From VBAS01 sp035292525 (GTDB lineage Bacteria; Bacteroidota; Bacteroidia; Chitinophagales; Chitinophagaceae), in assembly GCA_035292525.1 (NCBI GenBank), contig DATDPZ010000168.1:1-6405 (forward strand): a DNA stretch of 6,405 nt, read 5' to 3'. The notes below the pieces were generated by a model. It saw only the letters and a list, made by a program, of their open reading frames with translations. It was not told the DNA's origin and ran no database searches. This document shows positions 1 to 4,386 of this stretch, one piece after another. The position numbers were made by a program, and so were the translations under genes. Position 1 is the stretch's first letter. Each line of letters starts with the position of its first letter.

Positions 1-634
1 ATAAAACAAACAATACGAAGGGTAATGTGAATGCCTGGGCTGAACCAAAAAGATTTCGATTCGTCATCAGGCCATAGGGTATAAAATTTCCCGGCAGATC
101 GGTAAATGCAATATCATAAGTCTGTAATATGCCCACAAAACTTTGCGCCAGCGAAACCAGCGTAACCGCACTGCATATCTTCATTATTGATGAAGCTTCC
201 TGCATTACAGTTATCATGATTATAAAAAGTAAAACCAGGTTCAGCAGATGCCGGCTTATTTCAAAATATCCCTCTTTGAAATTGATAGCGCCGGCCATGC
301 CCGGCAGGCTCCACAATCCGTAGGCAGTGCCCAGGCCAAATACAATTTTTATGGAAACAGAAGAAACAGCGCTGAATCTTTTGTGTAGTACAAAAAAGAA
401 TAAAATAAACAGCAGAATAAAAATGCAAAGAAATATATGTCTTACGGCAACTGCAGAATCCAGGGGCACTTCAGAAAATAAAAAAGGAAGTATAAGAATC
501 AGTACCAGCAGCCAGTTGCTCATAATACCCGGCAAAGGAAGAGAAGCGTTTTTTGTTTTTTGGGCGGTTCCGGTTTTTCCCGGCGAGGCCTGATTCTTTT
601 GTTGCCGAAGAACCCTTTGTCTGCGTTTGTTCAT
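1..634 (-). CDS. O-antigen ligase/polymerase-like membrane protein, N-terminal part (partial)
   Basis: The minus strand is open from an ATG at 634 to the left edge, about 211 codons with no stop, so the gene continues outside the window. The protein begins with a basic, probably cytoplasmic tail (MNKRRQRVLRQQKN) of about 38 residues. Hydrophobic, likely membrane-spanning segments follow at roughly residues 40-56, 66-83, 95-110, 129-144 and 152-170. The stretch GLMTNRNLFGSAQAF (about residues 187-201) resembles the 'NRN/NPN' region that opens the conserved domain of Wzy_C/O-antigen ligase family proteins. These are inner-membrane enzymes that join or polymerise surface glycans on lipid carriers. 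The family call is from recognition of this motif plus topology; the catalytic periplasmic loop lies outside the window. Ligase and polymerase cannot be told apart here. No Shine-Dalgarno is visible; the start was chosen as the first ATG, just behind a candidate promoter. An internal Met at residue 38 is an alternative start. Confidence 0.75.
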   Translation of the reverse strand, partial: MNKRRQRVLRQQKNQASPGKTGTAQKTKNASLPLPGIMSNWLLVLILILPFLFSEVPLDSAVAVRHIFLCIFILLFILFFFVLHKRFSAVSSVSIKIVFGLGTAYGLWSLPGMAGAINFKEGYFEISRHLLNLVLLFIIMITVMQEASSIMKICSAVTLVSLAQSFVGILQTYDIAFTDLPGNFIPYGLMTNRNLFGSAQAFTLPFVLFVL

Positions 635-645
635 AAAAAATAAAA

Positions 646-676
646 CATAGATACTATTAATTTAGGGGAAATGCAA
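646..676 (-). promoter_or_regulatory. Candidate Bacteroidota promoter of the O-antigen ligase-like gene
   Basis: Read on the minus strand there is TATCTATG at 653-646, one mismatch from the Bacteroidota -7 consensus TAnnTTTG. A TTG at 676-674 lies 20 bases upstream, inside the usual 19-21 spacing for the -33 element. The -7 element ends 11 bases before the ATG at 634, so the transcript would have a very short leader. The match is imperfect and the region is AT-rich, so chance is possible. Confidence 0.35.
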
Positions 677-680
677 TTAA

Positions 681-724
681 TCTCCCCCACCCACTTTCCG
701 CAAAGAGAAGAGCTGGGTGGAGAA
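681..724. repeat. REP-like GC palindrome, degenerate
   Basis: The arms ACCCA/TGGGT (689-693 and 714-718) extend outward with CC/GG and, after a three-base bulge, TCT/AGA. A nested small stem CTTT/AAAG (694-697 and 702-705) sits inside. The whole forms an imperfect cruciform just upstream of the O-antigen ligase-like gene. It resembles the intergenic CTCCCC...GGGGAG palindromes common in Bacteroidota and found elsewhere in this window. It has no T-run on either side, so it is not called a terminator. Confidence 0.45.
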
Positions 725-735
725 GTAAAAACTAA

Positions 736-816
736 AAAGGATTTAAGTCAAGGGTTAACATAAATAAAGTAAGGCAAGACATTAACAGAAAAACAATTAA
801 ACTGGTAAAACAGTAA
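736..816 (+). pseudogene. Remnant of a T9SS sorting-domain C-terminus (copy 1)
   Basis: Between an in-frame stop at 733 and the TAA at 814-816 the plus strand encodes KGFKSRVNINKVRQDINRKT followed by IKLVKQ. The last 15 residues (VRQDINRKTIKLVKQ) match the end of the better preserved T9SS domain at 1841-2101 (VRQGDNRKTIKLVKQ), and the stop is followed by the same terminator. Such basic tails end proteins that are exported by the type IX system. Upstream of residue V of the tail no similarity remains, and there is no start codon or room for a gene. This is therefore the stump of a lost secreted-protein gene, or a copy made by duplication of the 2068-2163 segment. Confidence 0.55.
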
Positions 817-878
817 GGATATTTTAGTGATGGCGGAAAAAACCAGGCCATCCCGTATAAAAGCGGGGTGGCTTTTTT
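783..878 (+). repeat. 96-bp direct repeat, copy 1 (T9SS tail plus terminator)
   Basis: This segment aligns without gaps to 2068-2163, with three mismatches that I can count by eye (positions 787, 818 and 835). It covers the last ten codons of a T9SS sorting domain, the stop, a 30-base linker and an intrinsic terminator. Because the identity continues through non-coding sequence, it reflects shared recent ancestry and not merely protein conservation. Confidence 0.85.
847..878 (+). terminator. Rho-independent terminator (copy 1)
   Basis: A 9-bp stem (847-855 GCCATCCCG with 864-872 CGGGGTGGC, one G-U pair) closes an 8-base loop and is followed by six T's at 873-878. An A-run precedes it, so it may also work weakly on the minus strand. 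It follows the stop of the T9SS remnant at 816 by about 30 bases. Confidence 0.75.
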
Positions 879-1125
879 CTTTGTTCGGATTAAAGACTTT
901 TCATCCCCTCCACCGGAGGCCCGCCCGTGCCGGTACGGACGAGGGCGGTAGAAACTACTAATAAAGAACTTTCGATGGGGGTGGGCTGACTTCTTACTGA
1001 TTTTTTTTTCATCAATAAAAAAACCGCGGCGGACACGGCGGGCCACTGCGCTGTATATTCTCTGTGTTCGCTGTGGTTTATATAACTTTCTGGATTGTTG
1101 TGGTCTTTTAGATTTGAGCAGCAGG
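879..1125. other. Gene-free, GC-rich intergenic stretch
   Basis: No credible gene is seen here. The stretch contains a short perfect stem CCTCC-ACC-GGAGG (907-919) followed by an imperfect GC-rich inverted repeat (about 919-946), a T9 run at 1001-1009, and the long hairpin listed separately at 1021-1079. The minus-strand open frame across 732-1046 is the antisense of the terminator repeat and is not called. Confidence 0.5.
1014..1079. other. Long stem-loop downstream of the toxin gene; possible terminator of the TA operon
   Basis: Bases 1021-1038 pair with 1062-1079 without interruption if the RNA is read from the plus strand, using five G-U pairs, and three more pairs follow after one mismatch. 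Read from the minus strand the same G-U positions become A-C mismatches. On the minus strand, however, the hairpin is followed by a run of seven T's (1023-1017 region), as expected for a terminator of the toxin-antitoxin transcript that ends at 1126. The AACCACAGnG / CTCTGTGTTC wording is of a kind often seen as a dispersed intergenic repeat in bacteria. Both a mismatch-weakened terminator and a plus-strand structured RNA are possible. Confidence 0.45.
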
Positions 1126-1431
1126 TTATATCATTTTCCTGTACTTCTTTTTAGGATTTCTTTTGTGATGGTAAATAGCAGATACAATAATAAACTGCTT
1201 TGCTTTTTCAATCGTATAAATAATTGTGTAAGGGTATTTTTTTAATCCCAGCTCATAATAATGTTTATATTCATTACGCCAGCGGGTAGGATAATCACAA
1301 ATCAGTTGTAATACATTATCTATAACTGTAACAATGTTTGCAGCGGCCCGTTCACTCCTTTCCATATACCACTGCAAAGCTTCTTCATAATCTTGCTGGG
1401 CAGCCTCATGAAGAATGTAATTATAACTCAT
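1126..1431 (-). CDS. Type II toxin, RelE/ParE family
   Basis: This is a 101-residue basic protein of the size usual for RelE/ParE toxins. Family hallmarks visible are the N-terminal helical part with A-x2-DYEEALQWY (residues 11-22), the central DYPTRWRNEYKHYY (46-59), the strand KYPYTIIYTIEK (65-76) corresponding to the 'Fpy.i.Y' motif, and the C-terminal IIVSAIYHHKRNPKKKY (81-97) corresponding to 'v.aV.H..R.P'. RelE members cleave mRNA at the ribosome and ParE members poison DNA gyrase. The sequence does not settle which applies, though the general form and the partner antitoxin type are closer to the ParE-like branch. Its ATG overlaps the antitoxin stop as ATGA (1428-1431), implying translational coupling. 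There is a full-length open frame and no sign of decay. Confidence 0.88.
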   Translation of the reverse strand: MSYNYILHEAAQQDYEEALQWYMERSERAAANIVTVIDNVLQLICDYPTRWRNEYKHYYELGLKKYPYTIIYTIEKAKQFIIVSAIYHHKRNPKKKYRKMI

Positions 1432-1682
1432 TTCCCGGGCCTGGATTTTAGAATTTTTTGTATCCTCCTTTTGCTTTCTGCTGCTGTAATCATTTTTGCT
1501 TTGCCGCTTTTGTAATCAGCATAACGCCTGTCCAACTCCAATTTAAATTCATCTGAATATTCAACTGCCGACTCCTTAATCACTTCTTCCATCATCACAT
1601 ACATCGCTTTCACTTTTTTATCATCTGCCACCTCCAGGTAACTGTGCAGTTTTTTACGTATAGTATTTGTTGACATTACCAT
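1428..1682 (-). CDS. Antitoxin, addiction-module (Unstab_antitox-like) protein
   Basis: This 84-residue charged protein lies directly upstream of, and overlaps, the RelE/ParE-like toxin gene. The C-terminal half, EFKLELDRRYADYKSGKAKM (45-64) followed by ITAAESKRRIQKILKS (65-80), carries the pattern E(L)-x-xR-xxxYxSGxAK-xxxxxExxxRI. This is typical of putative addiction-module antitoxins that wrap around ParE-like toxins; SGKAK plus the trailing helix is the toxin-binding part. The N-terminal half (about 1-40) is helical and probably mediates dimerisation; a DNA-binding motif is not evident. Two starts are possible, 1682 (MVMST) and 1676 (MST). The candidate -7 element ends 12 bases before 1682, which leaves either usable. 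Such pairs autoregulate their promoter in general; this is not visible here. Confidence 0.85.
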   Translation of the reverse strand: MVMSTNTIRKKLHSYLEVADDKKVKAMYVMMEEVIKESAVEYSDEFKLELDRRYADYKSGKAKMITAAESKRRIQKILKSRPGK

Positions 1683-1694
1683 ATTTGTTTTTTA

Positions 1695-1726
1695 CAAATT
1701 TACTTTTTTATTTTTTCTTATACCAA
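1695..1726 (-). promoter_or_regulatory. Promoter of the toxin-antitoxin operon
   Basis: On the minus strand, TAAATTTG at 1702-1695 is a perfect match to the Bacteroidota -7 consensus TAnnTTTG. A TTG at 1726-1724 lies 21 bases upstream, at the -33 position. It sits 12 bases before the antitoxin ATG at 1682, giving a short or nearly absent leader. Background AT content is high, which lowers certainty, but both elements and spacing fit. Confidence 0.55.
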
Positions 1727-1840
1727 TGATATTTTTTCCCTCAACAGCTTTGGTATGAAGGCTTATGTGTACAGCGTAAAAACAAACAGTTCATCAGGGT
1801 TTGCATCCGGTAGTTGGTGCAACTGATCTATCTGGCTTAA

Positions 1841-2101
1841 CGAAGCAGCAACAAAGGCGTAACTGTAAAAGCCTATCCCAACCCAACCGGGCATCAGTTC
1901 CAGTTGGTATGGGAAAACGGCAGCAATGAAAAAGTGCAGGTAACTGTATATGATGCCATCGGCCGGCAGGTGAAGAAGATAGAAAGAAGCGATAGCAACC
2001 AAGCACCTATCCGCTTTGGCGAAGACCTGAAAGCAGGAGCTTATATTGTAGAAGTACGCCAGGGAGATAACCGAAAAACAATTAAACTGGTAAAACAGTA
2101 A
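1841..2101 (+). pseudogene. T9SS type A C-terminal sorting domain, orphaned fragment (copy 2)
   Basis: The plus frame reads SSNKGVTVKAYPNPTGHQFQ (from 1844) onward to GRQVKK, then LKAGAYIVEVRQGDNRKTIK and the final LVKQ before TAA at 2099-2101. The 'YPNP' opening, the VTVYDAIGRQV strand and the KAGAYIVEV ending with a basic tail are the three conserved motifs of the Por_Secre_tail/T9SS type A domain, which directs outer-membrane translocation of secreted Bacteroidota proteins. In-frame stops at 1811 and 1838 cut it off. A different frame (1743-1824, NSFGMKAYVYSVKTNSSSGF) may be frame-shifted remains of the parent protein, but I do not recognise it. No export signal or passenger domain is left, so this is a dead C-terminus. 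The ATG at 1904 lies inside the domain and is not a plausible start. Confidence 0.75.
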
Positions 2102-2163
2102 GTATATTTTAGTGAGGGCGGAAAAAACCAGGCCATCCCGTATAAAAGCGGGGTGGCTTTTTT
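2068..2163 (+). repeat. 96-bp direct repeat, copy 2 (T9SS tail plus terminator)
   Basis: This is the partner of 783-878, ungapped with three mismatches, offset 1285 bases. Here the repeat is attached to a longer, recognisable sorting domain, so this copy is the better candidate for the ancestral arrangement. Confidence 0.85.
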
Positions 2164-2164
2164 T
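2132..2164 (+). terminator. Rho-independent terminator (copy 2)
   Basis: The 9-bp stem (2132-2140 with 2149-2157), an 8-base loop and seven T's (2158-2164) lie 30 bases after the T9SS domain stop. Stem and loop are identical to the terminator at 847-878. Confidence 0.75.
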
Positions 2165-2194
2165 ACACAAAACAAGTAAGTGAGTTTACCCTGT

Positions 2195-2250
2195 CCCCCG
2201 CAAGCGGGGGAAGGGGCCCAGCCAAAAAAAATTCTCAACCAGGGGTGGAC
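2195..2250 (+). repeat. Left inverted module (L0): palindrome plus AGGGGTGGAC box
   Basis: A perfect stem CCCCCGC-AA-GCGGGGG (2195-2210) is followed by GAAGG-type sequence, an A8 spacer and CAACCAGGGGTGGAC (2236-2250). The reverse complement of 2760-2815 has the same order of parts. Confidence 0.7.
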
Positions 2251-2256
2251 TTCCCT

Positions 2257-2340
2257 TACGCCAACCGAAATAAGTAATGCAACAAATCCCCCAAAGGGGT
2301 AAGCACTTCATCCAAAAAGTTTTTCCAACCAGGGGTCAAA
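2257..2340 (+). repeat. Diverged copy of the repeat unit (L1)
   Basis: This starts with TACGCCAACCGAAA, as in the tandem units on the right (TACGCCAGCCAAAC). It then has ATGCA, a reduced palindrome CCCC-AAA-GGGG (2289-2299), and ends with CAACCAGGGGTC at 2326-2337. That is exactly 90 bases after the box of L0, the same period as the right-hand tandem repeat. The last base pairs abut the stop codon of the DUF559 gene (2341-2343). Confidence 0.6.
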
Positions 2341-2727
2341 CTAAGCGCCAATTTTTTTCTCAATCCATTCTTCCAAAAAAGAACAAACCGAATGAATATT
2401 ATTCAAAACTTCATCATCAGTAAACCGAAGAACAGTGAAACCCGCAGCTTCCAGGTCGGCGGTTTTCTTTTTATCTTTAATGATTGTTTCTTCCCAAAGA
2501 TGAGTGATGCCGTCCACTTCAATCACCAGCTTTAATTCCATACACATGAAGTCGGCTATATAGTTAAGCACAGGCCTTTGCCGGTGAAACTGATAACCTT
2601 TAAGCTGCCTTGCCCTGAGAACGTATTTCCATAAGCAAACTTCTGATTTGGTCATCCTTTTTCGCAGCTTGTTGGCGAAGGGTTGCAGGTTTTTATTGTA
2701 GGCGTGATTATCGTATTTACTTGTCAT
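2341..2727 (-). CDS. DUF559 endonuclease-domain protein (Vsr-like fold)
   Basis: This intact 128-residue protein is of the usual single-domain length for the family. Visible family motifs are LRKRMTKSEVCLWKYVLRAR (residues 21-40; the conserved 'LR..mT.aE..LW..LR'), GYQFHRQRPVLNYIADFMC (44-62), LVIEVDGITH (67-76) and AAGFTVLRFTDDEV (94-107). Asp59, Glu70, Asp72 and His76 are the likely metal-binding/catalytic residues by analogy with Vsr mismatch endonucleases and PD-(D/E)XK enzymes. The target and biological role of DUF559 proteins are not established. The gene is monocistronic, flanked on both sides by a dedicated family of palindromic repeats, and its stop directly follows one of them. A TAACTTTC at 2740-2733 (one mismatch to TAnnTTTG) could be a -7 element, without a clear -33 partner. 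Confidence 0.88.
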   Translation of the reverse strand: MTSKYDNHAYNKNLQPFANKLRKRMTKSEVCLWKYVLRARQLKGYQFHRQRPVLNYIADFMCMELKLVIEVDGITHLWEETIIKDKKKTADLEAAGFTVLRFTDDEVLNNIHSVCSFLEEWIEKKIGA

Positions 2728-2759
2728 TGATTGAAAGTTACAGATTGCCAGGGTTTTTT

Positions 2760-2815
2760 GTCCACCCCTGATTGAAATATTTTTTTTCGCAGTGCTTCCC
2801 CCTCCAGCGGGGGAA
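2760..2815 (-). repeat. Right inverted module: AGGGGTGGAC box plus palindrome
   Basis: Read on the minus strand: TTCCCCC...GGGGGAA palindrome (2815-2796), then an A8 spacer, then CAATCAGGGGTGGAC (2774-2760). It is the inverted partner of 2195-2250, and lies 32 bases before the DUF559 start codon. Confidence 0.7.
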
Positions 2816-2868
2816 ATGGATTAGTCTTCATTTCGCAAAAAAAGATGAAGTATTTATTAGCTGGTCAT

Positions 2869-3061
2869 TACGCCAGCCAAACAGAAAGCTATGCACTGTC
2901 CCCCGCTAGCGGGGGAAGGGATTCGATTGTAAAGGATCTACAAAAAGGGGTGGACCCCTACGCCAGCCAAACAGAAAGCTATGCACTGTCCCCCGTTAGC
3001 GGGGGAAGGGATTCGATTGTAAAGGATCTACAAAAAGGGGTGGACATACGCCACCCGAAAA
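2869..3061 (+). repeat. Two 90-bp tandem repeats plus partial third copy
   Basis: Unit 1 (2869-2958) and unit 2 (from 2959) both begin TACGCCAGCCAAACAGAAAG. Each contains a 16-base palindrome (CCCCCGCTAGCGGGGG at 2900-2915; one loop change, C to T, at 2990-3005) and ends CAAAAAGGGGTGGAC. Apart from that single loop base I see no difference over the 87 bases up to GGAC. A third start, TACGCCACCCGAAAA, follows at 3047-3061 and then similarity fades. These are the same family as the modules flanking the DUF559 gene. An 82-codon frame (2845-3093) crosses the repeats because 90 is a multiple of three; it is not called. Confidence 0.85.
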
Positions 3062-3142
3062 AAGCTGATCGGAATTACAGGAAGTACAAGTGAGTGACAC
3101 AACTGGTGCTGAACAGAATTACAAAAGCCGGCAAAAAAAAAA

Positions 3143-4321
3143 TCAATACACCCCCTTAATCACCCCGTCCTGCCATTTAATAAAATAAAGTTTTTTATTC
3201 TCAAAATAATCCAGCGTCATGGTTTGCGGATTAAAAACAGGACGAATATCAACCTCACGAAACAGGGTGAATTCACTGCTGGTCAGGTTGGAGGCAATTT
3301 CTTTTCTGTAACGCATCAACAGTTTGGAAAACTGCCAAGTAACTTCATATCCACGCATCACCATATCGCTGGGGCGGGCAAACATTTTTGTGCTGAAAAA
3401 ATTAATGATCTGCTTACTCACCGTGTCTTTCCTTGCATTGTAAAAGGGCGTGGAATAAATAAATTCAGGCCCTTTGAATTCAGGCTGGTAAAAATCCCTG
3501 CTTGTATTTTCCAGGGTGGGCATACCCAGCAAAGTGGTTTTATAAATTTTATGGATAGAAGCTAAATACAATGCCAGCTGGCGGTTAAACGAATCGTCCA
3601 GAGTACCGGAAATGCAAACAAAATGCTGGTTGCTGTCCAGGTGATTTACTACTTGTTTAATATTAAAGTCAGCGGGCAGCTCCACTACTTTTATTTTCAG
3701 CGGCACCGAAGCGGTGTTTTTTCCGGCTTCAGTAAAATATTCACGGATCAGGTCTTCCATCGCTCCCTTTTTTCTGAAAAGTACAATCGGATGCAGCGGG
3801 TAATTTTTTTGAAGAAAACGATAGTCCTCTTCCACATGTGTTTTCAGCGTGGAGTTCAGCAATAAAAAATACGGATTGTTGGTAATGCCGCCATTATTGG
3901 GAAGGTTGGCATTGACATAAGGGATTTGCCTGTTTCTTGCTTCTTCAGCAAATAAAAAATTTTCCTGCGGGCTGCAGTAAGCAATGATCAGCTGCACGGA
4001 ATCCATTTGCTGCAGTTGCTCCATTATAGATTTACCGGCAGATTTGGTATCATAAATAAATACTTCAAGCGGCAGGCCTTCCTTATTTAAAGAGTCCAGT
4101 GCCAGTTGTACACCTTCATAAAATTCAAGACCGGGGTTAATGAATTTTGGAAACGATTTATCATAGCGGTAATTATGTTGTGCATCAAATGCGGAGTCAA
4201 GATAAAGGGGTGCAAACACAGCTATTTTTTGCTTGGGCAAAGTTGTACTGCTTTGTGCCAAAAGAAGCTTTACATGAATTAAAAGAAACGGTAATAAGAT
4301 AAGTATCTTTTTATTCAACAT
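3143..4321 (-). CDS. Exported periplasmic-binding-protein-like (PBP type 1) protein
   Basis: This 392-residue protein has a clear N-terminal export signal: basic MLNKK, hydrophobic ILILLPFLLIHVKLL, and a probable cleavage after ...LLLA just before Gln23. The mature part has the pattern of the Leu/Ile/Val-type substrate-binding fold: KIAVFAPLYLDSAF (residues 32-45), GLEFYEGVQLALDSL (64-78), PLEVFIYDTKS (84-94), VQLIIAYCSPQENFLFAEEA (109-128) and RQIPYVNANLPNNGG (131-145). A second lobe begins around HPIVLFRKK. In Bacteroidota such proteins often also carry LysM peptidoglycan-binding repeats, and from memory some lie near guaA; no LysM domain is visible here. The ligand is unknown, and no ABC-transporter permease or ATPase gene is in view. 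It follows guaA on the same strand by 65 bases that hold a REP-like palindrome. A T10 run (3142-3133) directly follows the TGA stop, but without a convincing hairpin. Confidence 0.75.
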   Translation of the reverse strand: MLNKKILILLPFLLIHVKLLLAQSSTTLPKQKIAVFAPLYLDSAFDAQHNYRYDKSFPKFINPGLEFYEGVQLALDSLNKEGLPLEVFIYDTKSAGKSIMEQLQQMDSVQLIIAYCSPQENFLFAEEARNRQIPYVNANLPNNGGITNNPYFLLLNSTLKTHVEEDYRFLQKNYPLHPIVLFRKKGAMEDLIREYFTEAGKNTASVPLKIKVVELPADFNIKQVVNHLDSNQHFVCISGTLDDSFNRQLALYLASIHKIYKTTLLGMPTLENTSRDFYQPEFKGPEFIYSTPFYNARKDTVSKQIINFFSTKMFARPSDMVMRGYEVTWQFSKLLMRYRKEIASNLTSSEFTLFREVDIRPVFNPQTMTLDYFENKKLYFIKWQDGVIKGVY

Positions 4322-4354
4322 GATTCAAGTTTAAGGTTTGTGAGCTTGCCTGTT

Positions 4355-4381
4355 CTCCCCCATTGGGGGAGTTAGAGGGGG
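4355..4381. repeat. REP-like palindrome between guaA and the PBP-like gene
   Basis: A perfect 7-bp stem CTCCCCC-ATT-GGGGGAG (4355-4371) is followed by TTAGAGGGGG (4372-4381). This is the form of intergenic palindrome widely dispersed in Bacteroidota. No T-run follows on the minus strand, so it is not a standard terminator; in a guaA readthrough transcript it would fold as a stable hairpin and could protect or separate the upstream message. Confidence 0.65.
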
Positions 4382-4386
4382 CTGCT

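Larger units (their letters stand above)
2195..2815. mobile_element. Putative palindrome-flanked DUF559 nuclease element
   Basis: The DUF559 gene is enclosed by two inverted copies of one module: a G/C palindrome, an A-rich spacer, and the box CAAYCAGGGGTGGAC pointing at the gene. On the left they are at 2195-2250 (plus orientation), on the right at 2815-2760 (minus orientation). The boxes match at 14 of 15 bases. A further diverged copy (2257-2340) lies between the left module and the gene end, and tandem copies follow on the right. This layout resembles that of REP-associated transposase genes, but the nuclease family is different. No target-site duplication was found and the outer limits are uncertain, so mobility is an inference. 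Confidence 0.4.

Noticed and set aside
129..593. Two plus-strand open frames at the left edge
   Set aside because: They are antisense to the continuous membrane-protein frame on the minus strand, which has clear hydrophobic segments and a family motif.
732..1046. A 104-codon minus-strand open frame sharing a segment with another at 2041-2238
   Set aside because: The shared segment is simply the antisense of the duplicated T9SS tail and terminator; neither has protein-like character.
1763..2170. A 135-codon minus-strand open frame
   Set aside because: It is antisense to the recognisable T9SS sorting domain and terminator and has no family features of its own.
2161..2870. Target-site duplication bounding the DUF559 element
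   Set aside because: No convincing matching direct repeat was found outside the inverted modules, and the outer ends of the modules are not sharply defined.
2869..3061. Tandem repeats as a CRISPR array
   Set aside because: The 90-bp units are repeated in full, with no alternation of short repeat and unique spacers, and no cas genes are present.
2845..3093. An 82-codon plus-strand open frame with two identical 30-residue repeats
   Set aside because: It is produced by the 90-bp tandem repeat, whose length is a multiple of three. The residues come from the palindrome itself, and the same palindromes elsewhere in the window are clearly non-coding.
3131..3142. T10 run after the PBP-like gene as an intrinsic terminator
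   Set aside because: No stable hairpin immediately precedes the run on the minus strand; the run directly follows the stop codon.
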